From JADLHS01 sp964594985 (lineage in GTDB: Bacteria > Verrucomicrobiota > Verrucomicrobiia > Limisphaerales > JADLHS01), in NCBI GenBank assembly GCA_964594985.1, contig CAZQNQ010000002.1:310001-374000 (forward strand): a stretch of 64,000 nucleotides of DNA, read 5' to 3'. Below the pieces are notes generated by a model. That model made no database searches. It saw only the letters and a list, made by a program, of their open reading frames with translations, and was not told the DNA's origin. A program made the position numbers and the translations under genes. This document shows, piece after piece, positions 40,678 to 49,407 of this stretch (its first letter is position 1; each line of letters starts with the position of its first letter).

Positions 40678-42270
40678 ATGAAACTGAAAAGAACTCTGAT
40701 GCAGTGGTCCGCCGCCGGACTTTTGGCGGCCAGCACTGCGCCCGCCGCGCTCGTTCCGGTGACGAGTGACATCGCAGCGAACACAACTGCAACGTGGTAC
40801 GCCACCAACGAGTATCGCTTGGACACGGTGGTTTACGTACAGACGAATGCGACGCTGATCATCGAACCCGGGACGGTGGTGAAGGGCGGGACGAACGCGG
40901 CGAATCTGCTGGCCCGGGTGGGGATTCCGAACTCGGTGGCGGCGTTGTGGGTGACGCGGGGCGGCAAGCTGTATGCGACCGGGACGGTGGTCAAGCCGAT
41001 CATCTTCACGATGGAGGGGGATGATGTGAACGATCCGAACGACATTCCACCGACGACGACGGGCAAGTGGGGCGGGATCGTGATGATGGGCCGGGCGCCG
41101 ATCAACTCGGCGTTTGACTCGGCTGGCAACGTGGCCAATCCCGTGACGGACTTGTATGAAGGGGCCGGGGAAGGCCCGAACAGCGAACATCGGTTTGGCG
41201 GCAGTGATCCGGAGGACAGCTCCGGGGCGTTGCGCTATGTTTCGATCCGGCACACGGGCAACATCTTTGCGCCGGACAAGGAACTGAACTCGTTGACGAT
41301 GGGCGGTGTGGGGCGTGGGACGGTCATTGAGTATGTGGAAAGCTATGCCAGTTCGGACGACGGGTTCGAGTGGTTTGGCGGGACGGTGAACACGAAGCAC
41401 CTGATTGCGGCGTTCTGCGAAGATGATGACTTCGACACGGACCAGGGTTACACGGGCACGAACCAGTTCTGGTTCGGGATCAAGCCGCCGTGGCAGGGGA
41501 GCGTGGACAGCCGCGGGTTTGAGACGGACGGCGACACGAGCCAGACGATCATGGGTGATCGGACGCCGTTCAGCCAGTGGGCGGTGTTCAACGCGACGCT
41601 GATCGGGCGCGGCAAAGGCAACACACTGTTTGGCGGTGGCAGTGCGTGGAACTGCCGGGATGAAGCGGCGCCGAACGTGTTGAACTCGGTGATCGCGGCG
41701 TTTGACAAGGGGTTGTTGCTGGATGCCGATGGATTGTATCACTGGACGAACAGTACCGTGCGGGCGTCGGCATATAACAACGTGTGGGATGTGACGACGG
41801 GCGATGCGAATGGGTTGGGTGCGTTTGTGTTCACCAATGCGAGCTTCAACAACACGGTGCAAACGGCAGGGTTGGGCGGGATCAGTTATACCAACGACGC
41901 AGCGGGACTTGATCCGCGCCCGCAGGCGGGCAGTCCGTTGCTGACCAACGTGCTGGCCGGGGCCCCGACCACAGTTGCTTATCGCGGCGCATTCAAACCC
42001 AATGACAACTGGGCCGATGGGTGGAGCTTCCTCTCCAAAGCCGGCTATCTGGCGGTTTCGCGACCAGAGCTGACGATTGTGCCGGTCGGGGGCAACGTCG
42101 AAATCACCTGGCTCGGTTTGCCGGGCAAGACATATCAGCTCGAATCCCGCGCCACCCTATCCTCTGGCTCATGGGGGAACGAAGGCGCGGCAGTTGTGGG
42201 GGCGGGTGATTACATCACGGTTTCCATCCCAGCGACAGGTGACCAATACTTCCAGGTGAAAGCCAACTGA
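40678..42270 (+). CDS. Secreted beta-helix-like protein, TonB-cluster associated
   Basis: The 530-aa protein has a signal peptide (MQWSAAGLLAASTAPAAL) and the hallmarks of a family often seen after TonB receptors in Bacteroidota and Verrucomicrobiota, often misnamed multidrug transporter: LIIEPGTVVKGG, GKLYATGTVVKPIIFTMEG, KWGGIVMMGRAPIN, GALRYVSIRHTGN, LTMGGVGRGTVIEYVES, SSDDGFEWFGG and DFDTDQGYTGTN. These repeats probably make a right-handed beta-helix. The C terminus (VPVGGNVEITWLGLPGK) resembles a sorting domain. It follows the receptor by 185 bases and may present or hold ligand for it. Function unknown. Confidence 0.8.
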   Translation: MKLKRTLMQWSAAGLLAASTAPAALVPVTSDIAANTTATWYATNEYRLDTVVYVQTNATLIIEPGTVVKGGTNAANLLARVGIPNSVAALWVTRGGKLYATGTVVKPIIFTMEGDDVNDPNDIPPTTTGKWGGIVMMGRAPINSAFDSAGNVANPVTDLYEGAGEGPNSEHRFGGSDPEDSSGALRYVSIRHTGNIFAPDKELNSLTMGGVGRGTVIEYVESYASSDDGFEWFGGTVNTKHLIAAFCEDDDFDTDQGYTGTNQFWFGIKPPWQGSVDSRGFETDGDTSQTIMGDRTPFSQWAVFNATLIGRGKGNTLFGGGSAWNCRDEAAPNVLNSVIAAFDKGLLLDADGLYHWTNSTVRASAYNNVWDVTTGDANGLGAFVFTNASFNNTVQTAGLGGISYTNDAAGLDPRPQAGSPLLTNVLAGAPTTVAYRGAFKPNDNWADGWSFLSKAGYLAVSRPELTIVPVGGNVEITWLGLPGKTYQLESRATLSSGSWGNEGAAVVGAGDYITVSIPATGDQYFQVKAN

Positions 42271-42288
42271 GTTTCACTTGCTTGACGC

Positions 42289-42329
42289 AGCGGGGGAATC
42301 GGTAACGATTCCCCCGCTTTCTTTTTTTT
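42289..42329 (+). terminator. Intrinsic terminator of TonB cluster
   Basis: Stem AGCGGGGGAATCG / CGATTCCCCCGCT around a GTAA loop, followed by TTCTTTTTTTT. Confidence 0.92.
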
Positions 42330-42805
42330 GGGGGCGATGCACCTGATTTCCCTTGAAGCAGGCCGGGACAACCTAAAGGTTGAACTCCAACGAAACCGGC
42401 GCGGCCACGCGGCTGGAGTTCACGCTTTAGCGTGTCTGGCGCGGAGTTTTCAAACCGGCTCTAACTGGTACGCGCCGACTGTGCAGACCAATCGCCTCGC
42501 CACCGGGCGGCGTGAAACTCTTTGAGCCTGTCTGAAAACTCCCGTGACGGCGAATCGTCCTCGTTCTCGTCGTCGTCCTCGCATTCCCTTGAAAAACCGA
42601 GGACGATGGGCAATGCGGTCTTTTCAGACAGCCTCTTTGTGGGCGCCCGGAAGGAAATCAGGTTCTGATCCGAATCAAAGCCGGGCGTTAATTCGTGCGC
42701 CACCGGTTCGGAAACCAGGCCGGGGAATGGGCGGCCAAGGAATGGTGTTGTTTTATTCCCCTGCCGTTCATTCCCCTGTCTGATTCCGGCTCAAGTTATT
42801 CACAA
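42330..42805. repeat. Repeat-rich intergenic region
   Basis: Inverted TTGAACTCCA / TGGAGTTCA arms near 42377-42424, GTTTTCAAACCGGCTCT at ~42447-42462 (end of the 155-bp repeat), a run of GACGA/CGAGGA units at ~42554-42605, and GACAGGGGAATGAACGG / CCGTTCATTCCCCTGTC-type sequence near 42766-42782. No gene is supported; the minus-strand frame over the GACGA run is low complexity. Confidence 0.7.
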
Positions 42806-42849
42806 AGTCATCGGTTTTTAACCAGGCTGTCATCGGTCCGTAACAGTCG
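42806..42849 (+). promoter_or_regulatory. Pho-box-like repeat array before the glycosyltransferase gene
   Basis: GTCATCGGT starts at 42807 and 42829, 22 bases apart, with TTAAC and GTAAC words at the 11-base positions between and after (42818, 42840). An AATAACT stretch at ~42864 could be a -10 element. The start codon is GTG at 42873. Confidence 0.55.
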
Positions 42850-42872
42850 CCCGTGACCTTGGGAATAACTTT

Positions 42873-44999
42873 GTGAAAAAAGTTCTGATCCTCACGGCGG
42901 GATTCGGGGACGGCCACAACGCCGCCGCACGCAACGTGCGCGAAGCGCTGGAACTCACCTCGACTGAGGTCGAAGTGACCGTCGCCGATCTTTACGAACG
43001 CAGTTACAAAAAGCTCAACTCCATCGCCAAGAAAGCCTACCTCGGCGCGGTGCGTTACACACCGCGACTCTGGGCGGGTTTTTTCAAGCTCGTGGATCAT
43101 TCGCCCTGGCTGGCGGATGGACGCGGCCTGGCGAAACTTCATCAGACGCTCGCGCAACTCATCGAGGAGACGCAGCCGGACTGCGTCGTCAGCACCTATC
43201 CGGCTTACGGGCAATTGATCCAATCGCTCTATCGCGATCATTGTGAGCGACCGTTTCGTTACGTGACCATCATCACCGATGCGCGCTCGGTGAATTCCCT
43301 CTGGCATCGCGCGGGCAGTGACAAGTTCGTGGTGTGCGACGACGCGACGGCGCAGGTGTTGCAGAAGGCTGGAGTCGAGAAGGACACGATCGCGGCGCTG
43401 GGTTTTCCAGTCAGCCCGCAGTTTGCAACGCCCTCGGGCGATCTACCCAAGCGCCCCTCGCTCGGGCAGATGTTGCGCGTGCTGTACGTCATCAACACCG
43501 GCCAGAAAAAATGCGGCAAGGCGATTGATCGCATTCTCGAAGTTCCCAATGTCGAACTCACCGTTACAGTCGGGCGTTATGCGGAGTTGAAGGAAAAACT
43601 CGCCCGCCGTTCGATGGAGTATGAGGGCCGCCTGCACGTGCTGGGCTGGACGAACCAGATGCCGCAATTGCTGATGAGCAGCCATGTCGTCATCGGCAAG
43701 GCGGGCGGGGCGTCGGTGCAGGAAGCCATCGCGGCCAAGTGTCCGATGATCATCAACCAGGTCATCCCGGGTCAGGAGGAAGGCAACGCAAATCTGATTT
43801 TGGATTGGAACATCGGCACCGTGGCGGATGGCAGGAAGGAGGTCGCGAGCTGGATCGAGCGGCTCGCGGAAGACGAAGGCGAACTGTGGACGCAATGGCG
43901 GACGCAGATGGAGAAGGTGAGTCAGCCGGATGCGGCGTTGAAGATCGCGCAACTTGTCCTCGATGAATGTGACGTGGCGAACAAGGCGGTGCGCCCGGAG
44001 AAATTCCCGGCGTTGCCCAAGCCGGTGAATGGGCTTCAGTCAAATCTTGAAACAACAACCATCTCCCAGAACCGGAGCGCGGCTGTGTCGCAGACCAGCC
44101 GCAGCAGTGTGGCAAGTGCTGCGACTGGCTGTCAGCACAGTCGCGCCCCTTTGGTCCGCAAGAAGGCCGGCCCGTTGTTGTGCGACTTTCATGTGCATAC
44201 GAATTATTCCGACGGCAAACTGACGGTGGCCGACGTGGTGGATTTCTACGGGGTGCGCGGGTTCGATTGCATCTGCATCACGGATCATTGGACGGACCCG
44301 CGGCGGTTGATCGGCAAGCTGGCGCGGTTGACGCCATTCACGCTGAGCACGGACCAGATCGAGGAATACTTCGAGGTGATTTCAAGAGAGGCGCGGCGGG
44401 CGTGGCGACGCTATGGGATGCTGGTGCTGACGGGGCTGGAGTTCAACAAGGACGGTCCGACCAAGAAATCTTCCGCGCACCTGCTCGGGATTGATTTGAA
44501 ACTGCCCATCAGCCCGCGCTTGGATTTGATGGAGACGATCACGCGGATTCACGCGCAGGGCGCGCTGGCCGTGGCGGCGCATCCGCATCTGATGAAATCC
44601 GAATGGGCGAAGGAGACGCTCTATCTGTGGGACAATCAGGAGAAGTTCGCGCCGGTGATTGACGCGTGGGAGATCGCGAACCGCAACAATCTCTTCACGC
44701 CCGTGAGTCTGCGGCGGCTGCCGTTTCTGGCAAACAGCGATTTCCACAAACCGAAACACATCTTCTCGTGGAAGACGCTCTTGAACTGCGAGAAGGACGC
44801 CGAAGCGATCAAGGAATGCATCCGGCGCAACGAGAATGTTTCCATCACGCTCTATCGCGGCGACGAGACCTCGGCAGTAACGGAGATTCCGACGCGTGTC
44901 TTGGAGCAACCGAGTCTGCCGCTGGGGCGGGAAGCGGCGCGACAACAGTTGCCGGGGGCGGCGGCGGGCAGTTTGTTGCTCGGGAGTGTTGCGCAATGA
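42873..44999 (+). CDS. Glycolipid-synthase-like glycosyltransferase fused to PHP-domain phosphoesterase
   Basis: GTG start (708 aa). Residues 1-~370 match the MGDG synthase/UgtP GT28 family: KVLILTAGFGDGHNAAARN (glycine-rich start), TIITDARSVNSLWHRAGSD, VLYVINTGQKKCGKAID, VVIGKAGGASVQEAIAAKCP and QVIPGQEEGNANLI. Residues ~430-690 form a PHP phosphoesterase: LLCDFHVHTNYSDG, ICITDHWTDPRRL and HLLGIDLKLP, with histidines for a metal cluster. A 76-bp palindrome at 44074-44149 codes the linker. In other bacteria, GT28 glycosylation of diacylglycerol makes phosphorus-free membrane lipids under phosphate starvation. Fusion with a phosphoesterase is unusual; it might free a phosphate before glycosyl transfer. 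This chemistry is inference. Confidence 0.8.
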   Translation: MKKVLILTAGFGDGHNAAARNVREALELTSTEVEVTVADLYERSYKKLNSIAKKAYLGAVRYTPRLWAGFFKLVDHSPWLADGRGLAKLHQTLAQLIEETQPDCVVSTYPAYGQLIQSLYRDHCERPFRYVTIITDARSVNSLWHRAGSDKFVVCDDATAQVLQKAGVEKDTIAALGFPVSPQFATPSGDLPKRPSLGQMLRVLYVINTGQKKCGKAIDRILEVPNVELTVTVGRYAELKEKLARRSMEYEGRLHVLGWTNQMPQLLMSSHVVIGKAGGASVQEAIAAKCPMIINQVIPGQEEGNANLILDWNIGTVADGRKEVASWIERLAEDEGELWTQWRTQMEKVSQPDAALKIAQLVLDECDVANKAVRPEKFPALPKPVNGLQSNLETTTISQNRSAAVSQTSRSSVASAATGCQHSRAPLVRKKAGPLLCDFHVHTNYSDGKLTVADVVDFYGVRGFDCICITDHWTDPRRLIGKLARLTPFTLSTDQIEEYFEVISREARRAWRRYGMLVLTGLEFNKDGPTKKSSAHLLGIDLKLPISPRLDLMETITRIHAQGALAVAAHPHLMKSEWAKETLYLWDNQEKFAPVIDAWEIANRNNLFTPVSLRRLPFLANSDFHKPKHIFSWKTLLNCEKDAEAIKECIRRNENVSITLYRGDETSAVTEIPTRVLEQPSLPLGREAARQQLPGAAAGSLLLGSVAQ
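44074..44149. repeat. GGAGCGCGGCTGTG palindrome in the GT-PHP linker
   Basis: GGAGCGCGGCTGTGT and CACAGTCGCGCCCC are imperfect inverted ends; CAGCCGCAGCA / TGCTGCGACTGGCTG are inner arms. It codes NRSAAVSQTSRSSVASAAT in frame between the two domains. Confidence 0.75.
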
Positions 45000-46324
45000 C
45001 CTGTTTATTCCCAAAAGCGGCGGGGAACGCGCCGCAGTCCAGACGCGGCGCGCGGATGCTTGCCGCTTTGCTTGCGGTGATCGGATCGTCTGGCTTGAGT
45101 TGCGGTGCGGAGGTGCAAATCGAAGTGCTGGGCCGATATGAGCTGCCACCAACCCAACTCATCACGCTGGGACAACAACCTTTCACCGCGAACGATCTGG
45201 CCCGGGCGCGAACCAACGGACTCAAGTATGCGGATCTGCCATCGCTCGGTTCGGGCTTGGTGCGGGTGGGCGAGAACGAGTTCGTCGGCATCTCGGATCG
45301 CGGGCCGAATGGACAGGTGGGCAAGCGCCGCACGTTTCCGTTGCCGAAGTTTTGTCCGCACCTCACGCGGTTCAAACTCAATGCGGGCAAAATTGAAATC
45401 CAAAGTTCTCTTCTGCTGACGGATGCCGCCGGCAAACCACTCACCGGCTTGAGCAACCAGAAGGGCGAGGAGCGTTTGTTTGAATCGGCGGATGCGAGTG
45501 CGCCGCTGGCTTATGATCCGAACGGCATTGATCCCGAGGCGATCCGGGTTTTTCCTGACGGCAAGTTTCTCATCTCGGAGGAGTATGGCCCGTCAGTGCT
45601 GGTGGTGAACCCGAACGGTCAGGTGTTGATGCGCTATGTGCCGGAGAATAAACCGTTGCCCGGGGCGACGTATCCAGTGCGGGCAATTTTGCCGCCGGTG
45701 CTGTCGCAACGACGGACGAATCGCGGGTTCGAGGCGTTGGCGTTGGCGCCGGACGGCCAGACGGCTTACGTGATGTTGCAAAGTCCACTGGGTGACGAGG
45801 AAGATTTGCAGTTCAAGCAGGCGCGGGTTTCGCGGGCGTTGCGCCTCGACCTGAGCGATCCGCTGAACGCGCGGGTGACCGGACATTTTCTGATGCCGTT
45901 GAGTCCGGCTACCAATTATTCCGCCAAGTCAAAACAGACCGGCGTGAAGTTGAACGACGCCGAATGGCTCGCGCCGGACCAGTTGCTGGTGCTGGAACAA
46001 GCGGGCGAAACGGCGCGGTTGCTGGTGGCGGATTTTCGCGCAGCGGGCGATTTGCAAAATCATCCGGTGGTAAACACGACCGCGCCGGAAGCGGCCGGCG
46101 ATGATTTTTCCAAGCTGCCGGTCGCACCTGCGACGGTGGAAGTGTGGGCGACGATGGCGGGTTTGACGAAAGAACCGACCAAACTGGAAGGCTTGGCGAT
46201 AATATCGGCCACGGAAATCGCCCTCGCCAATGACAATGATTTTGGGCTGGGTGAAGCGACAATTCCACCGCCTTCGACCGTCTGGTTGCTCCGCCTGTCT
46301 CGGCCGTTGCCGGTTGCACGCTGA
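44996..46324 (+). CDS. Phytase-like esterase (PF13449-type secreted protein)
   Basis: The ATG at 44996 overlaps the upstream stop (ATGA), showing translational coupling. The 442-aa protein carries a repeat-derived N terminus (FPKAAGNAPQSRRGARM) then the signal core (LAALLAVIGSSGLSCGAE). The mature domain resembles the esterase-like activity of phytase family: LVRVGENEFVGISDRGPNGQ, FPLPKFCPHLTRFKLNAG, NGIDPEAIRVFPDGKFLIS, NRGFEALALAPDGQTAYVM and TKLEGLAIISATEIALANDND. The family has a six-bladed propeller and may cleave phosphate esters such as phytate; activity is shown only for relatives. Its coupling with a GT28-PHP protein and the Pho-box-like site suggests phosphate acquisition. Confidence 0.85.
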   Translation: MTCLFPKAAGNAPQSRRGARMLAALLAVIGSSGLSCGAEVQIEVLGRYELPPTQLITLGQQPFTANDLARARTNGLKYADLPSLGSGLVRVGENEFVGISDRGPNGQVGKRRTFPLPKFCPHLTRFKLNAGKIEIQSSLLLTDAAGKPLTGLSNQKGEERLFESADASAPLAYDPNGIDPEAIRVFPDGKFLISEEYGPSVLVVNPNGQVLMRYVPENKPLPGATYPVRAILPPVLSQRRTNRGFEALALAPDGQTAYVMLQSPLGDEEDLQFKQARVSRALRLDLSDPLNARVTGHFLMPLSPATNYSAKSKQTGVKLNDAEWLAPDQLLVLEQAGETARLLVADFRAAGDLQNHPVVNTTAPEAAGDDFSKLPVAPATVEVWATMAGLTKEPTKLEGLAIISATEIALANDNDFGLGEATIPPPSTVWLLRLSRPLPVAR

Positions 46325-46406
46325 AGGTGGCCGCCGGCGTGAGGAGGCGGTTGGGGCGGCCGGGATCTCGCCCAGCCACCTCCTAACGTCGGTGGCTACG
46401 CGGCTC

Positions 46407-46563
46407 AGAGCCTGTTGGAAGACTCCGCTTGGAAACCCGGAGCAAGGATGCTCCGGGCACCCGCGGGCCGGATGCCCGCGCTACGCCGTAACGCCGGCAT
46501 CCTGCCTGCGGGTTCGGGCGGCATCCCTGCCGCCAGTTCCGGGTTTTCAAACCGGCGCTCAGA
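46407..46563. repeat. Long palindromic repeat, copy A (TTGAAAACTCCGCTTGGAA family)
   Basis: Left end AGAGCCTGTTGGAAGACTCC and right end GGGTTTTCAAACCGGCGCTC are imperfect inverted ends. Inside are GGAAACCCGGAGCAAGGATG and GGATGCCGCCCGCAGG-like palindromes. Copy B at 51825-51979 matches nearly throughout. Confidence 0.9.
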
Positions 46564-46566
46564 GGC

Positions 46567-46611
46567 TTGTCACGGATTTGTCACAGAAACTCCATCAATT
46601 CGTCATGCGTT
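46567..46611 (+). promoter_or_regulatory. Pho-box-like repeat array before the lamin-tail operon
   Basis: TGTCACGGATT then TGTCACAGAAA, CTCCATCAATT and CGTCATGCGTT are consecutive 11-base units starting at 46568. TGTCA-N6-TGTCA matches the PhoB core exactly. A GATTAA element follows the last unit and could serve as a -10, 50-60 bases before the start codon at 46669. Confidence 0.6.
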
Positions 46612-46668
46612 TGATTAACCCTCTGCGCGTCATCAAACCCATGACAGACATCTGGTAGTTCAATATTT

Positions 46669-48555
46669 ATGTTGCGACAAAGTCTTGTCCTTCTCGCCCT
46701 TGGGCTGGCAATAAGCTCAACCCCGGCCCAATTGGCCATCACCGAAAGCATGTCTTCTGCTTCGACAAACAATACATTCGGCGCGGTGCGCGGGCCGGAT
46801 TTCTGGGAGCTTTCCAATTTTGGCACGAATGCGATTGACCTCACCGGCTACAAGTTCAACGACGACAATGGCGGGTTGACGCTTGCCGATGGGACGCCGT
46901 TCAGCGGGCTGACGATCAACCCGGGCGAATCCATCCTGTTTGTGCAAGACGACATTCTGCAACTGAACACGCCGGAAGCGTTCCGCGGTTGGTGGGGATT
47001 GCCCGCCAGTCAGCAGGTGGTCTTCTACTCGGGCAACGGCCAGTCAGCGAACGGCGACTTCCTCGTGCTCTACGGCCCGGATGCGCTGAACGACGCGGAC
47101 TTTCTGGACAAGGCCGAATTTGGGGCGGCGACCGTCGGCCAGTCCTTCACGTATCATCCCACGAACAGCGCTTACGGAGTTTTGAGTTCCAACGGCATCG
47201 GTTACGCCTTCACGGCGGTGTTGTCCGATGATGTCGGTTCGCCCGGCACGAACACCGGGCCGGTGGCGCTCACCTTCACGCAACAGCCGACGAACCTCAT
47301 CGGCTACGTGGGTTTCCCGGTGACGCTGCACGTTGCGGCGCGCGGTCTGCCGCGGGCGCGGTATCAATGGCAATTCAACGGCACACCCATCGAAGGGGCG
47401 TTCGGGCCGACATACAGCATCGCGAACGTTGATCCGACCAACGCGGGTGCTTACAGCGTTGTCATCACCAACGGACTCGAAGTCGTCATCAGTTCCAACG
47501 CCACGCTGACTGTGGATGGTTCGCCGACGGGTCCGGCGTTCGTGCTCACGCCTCAGAGCATCGCGGCTTACATCGGTCAGTCCGTGACACTCAGCGCCAC
47601 GGCGCAGGGAAATCCGGTGCCGTCATTTCAATGGCGTAGCAACGGCGTGGACTTGGTCGGTCAGACGGCGAACCAGCTCGTCCTCTCCGGTGTGGAGACA
47701 AATTATTCGGCGGTTTACACGATTGTCATATACAACATCGCCGGGACAAACAGTGCTTCGGCCACCCTCACGGTTACGCCGAAGCCCAAGCTCATCATCA
47801 CCGAGGTGCATTCCTCCGGGAACACGGCGGGCTTCGACGATTGGTGGGAGTTGACGAACTTTGACGACCGTTCCCACAACCTGCGCGGCTATCGCTTTGA
47901 CGACGATTCCCAATCGCTCGCATCCGCCATCACGATCACGAACGATGTGACCATTGTTCCCGGCGAAACCATTGTGTTGGTGGAGAATCGTTCGGCAATC
48001 GTATTTCGCAATTGGTGGGGCAACAGCAATCTGCGTGGTGATCTGAAAATTCTGACTTATGGCGGCAGCGGCATCAGCCTCAGTGGCGGCAACGGTGACG
48101 GGTTGTATCTCTGGAATGCCGCCGCCACGTCCGACAGTGATTTCATCGCCGGGGTGCTGGTTGGAGTTGCCTCGTCCGGGCCGCGCCGCACGTTTGTTTA
48201 CGATCCGGACAGCCCCAACTCCGCCGGGCAAAGTCCGATTCCCACCGGCCTGATAACGCTCGCCACCAGCGGTATCAACGGCGCATTCACCGCCACCACG
48301 GGCGACGTCGGTTCGCCCGGTTGGGTGGTGGATCCGTTGCGATTGAACATCGCGCCGACCGCTGGCGGAGTGCAGTTAAGCTGGGCCGGCACGGCGGATC
48401 GCAATTACACCGTGGATTACAAAAACAGCGCGACGGCCACGAGCTGGAATGTATTCAGCAACGTCACTGCCGTTGGCGTCAGCACGGTGATCGCCGATCA
48501 GAGCCAGGTTGCCAATCGTATCTATCGGTTGCGCCTCAACTTGTCCGTGCCCTGA
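46669..48555 (+). CDS. Secreted lamin-tail-domain protein with Ig-like domains
   Basis: A signal peptide (LLALGLAISSTPAQ) leads to a first lamin-tail domain with ITESMSSASTNNTFGA and WELSNFGTNAIDLTGYKFND. Two Ig-like domains follow at ~200-370 (VTLHVAARGLPRARYQWQFN; VTLSATAQGNPVPSFQWRSN). A second lamin-tail domain spans ~375-540 (IITEVHSSGNTAGFDDWWEL). The C-terminal ~75 aa (VQLSWAGTADRNYTVDYKNS ... NRIYRLRLN) are the usual Verrucomicrobiota tail. The 628-aa product is probably extracellular and may bind nucleic acid, carbohydrate or cell-wall material. It lies five bases before a pseudopilin gene and follows a Pho-box-like array. Confidence 0.82.
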   Translation: MLRQSLVLLALGLAISSTPAQLAITESMSSASTNNTFGAVRGPDFWELSNFGTNAIDLTGYKFNDDNGGLTLADGTPFSGLTINPGESILFVQDDILQLNTPEAFRGWWGLPASQQVVFYSGNGQSANGDFLVLYGPDALNDADFLDKAEFGAATVGQSFTYHPTNSAYGVLSSNGIGYAFTAVLSDDVGSPGTNTGPVALTFTQQPTNLIGYVGFPVTLHVAARGLPRARYQWQFNGTPIEGAFGPTYSIANVDPTNAGAYSVVITNGLEVVISSNATLTVDGSPTGPAFVLTPQSIAAYIGQSVTLSATAQGNPVPSFQWRSNGVDLVGQTANQLVLSGVETNYSAVYTIVIYNIAGTNSASATLTVTPKPKLIITEVHSSGNTAGFDDWWELTNFDDRSHNLRGYRFDDDSQSLASAITITNDVTIVPGETIVLVENRSAIVFRNWWGNSNLRGDLKILTYGGSGISLSGGNGDGLYLWNAAATSDSDFIAGVLVGVASSGPRRTFVYDPDSPNSAGQSPIPTGLITLATSGINGAFTATTGDVGSPGWVVDPLRLNIAPTAGGVQLSWAGTADRNYTVDYKNSATATSWNVFSNVTAVGVSTVIADQSQVANRIYRLRLNLSVP

Positions 48556-48559
48556 GAAC

Positions 48560-49357
48560 ATGAAAGCTGCGAAGCAAAACCGTCGCGCGTTCACGCTGAT
48601 CGAGTTGCTGGTGGTCATCACGATCATCTCCGTGCTCGCGGCGCTGTTGCTGCCGGCGCTGGCCAAGGCGAAAGAGTCGGCGCAGCGCACCAGTTGCCTG
48701 AACAAGTTCAAGCAATGGGGGCTTGCGCTCACGATGTATTGCGAGGAGAACAGCGACCACCTGCCACGTGAAGCCTACGGCGCCAGCGCCGTGCCGAATA
48801 ACTGGGTGATGGTTGCGGATGTTTCGGCGGCGTCCTCCGCCGCTGATGTCTGGTATAACGCGCTGCCGCGTTCCATCCGGCTCAAGGGCGCGGCGGATTA
48901 CGAGCCGCCGGCCAGCCGGGTGGATTTCTATCGCAAGGACAGTTTGTTTCATTGCCCAAAAGCGTTGATTCCGCCGGGCCCGGAAACGATCGGCAACGTG
49001 CTGTTCACCATTGCGATGAATTCCAAGCTCATTGATGGCACGGCCCGCACAATCAAAGTCAGCGCCATCCAGCGCCCCGGGAACACGGTGATCTTTCTCG
49101 AGAATCGTCTCACGGGTGAAGCCAAGGCGGATCTGGCCCAGTCCGACACAGACCTCGGTCAACCGGCGAGTTTTGCGAGCCGGTTCTCGGCTCGTCACAA
49201 CCGGGCCGGCAATCTGGTCTTCGCTGACGGTCACGCGCAGGCCCTCAAGGGCGACCGGGTCGTTGAAACGCGCAGTGGCAATCCGAATCGCGGCAAGGCG
49301 ATCCTGCCGCAGAATGAAATCATCTGGACCACTGATCCGGCGGCCAATCCAAATTGA
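48560..49357 (+). CDS. DUF1559-like pseudopilin, copy 3
   Basis: ATG at 48560 (MKAAKQNRRAFTLIELL) gives 265 aa; the longer frame overlaps the upstream stop. The prepilin motif is RRAFTLIELLVVITI, followed by VLAALLPALAKAKE-like stem residues (LLLPALAKAKESAQRTS) and the C-terminal NLVFADGHAQALKG block. It is coupled to the lamin-tail gene (4-base gap). This is the third pseudopilin in the window paired with a large secreted protein, which supports a recurrent export or assembly partnership. Confidence 0.9.
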   Translation: MKAAKQNRRAFTLIELLVVITIISVLAALLLPALAKAKESAQRTSCLNKFKQWGLALTMYCEENSDHLPREAYGASAVPNNWVMVADVSAASSAADVWYNALPRSIRLKGAADYEPPASRVDFYRKDSLFHCPKALIPPGPETIGNVLFTIAMNSKLIDGTARTIKVSAIQRPGNTVIFLENRLTGEAKADLAQSDTDLGQPASFASRFSARHNRAGNLVFADGHAQALKGDRVVETRSGNPNRGKAILPQNEIIWTTDPAANPN

Positions 49358-49407
49358 GTCTTTCGTTTCTCAGCAATCAAACAACAACACAGACCTAATC
49401 AAATCAA

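Noticed and set aside
42461..42703. Minus-strand frame with an acidic run (CEDDDENEDDSPS)
   Set aside because: Low-complexity product of the GACGA repeat; no start with binding site, no domain.
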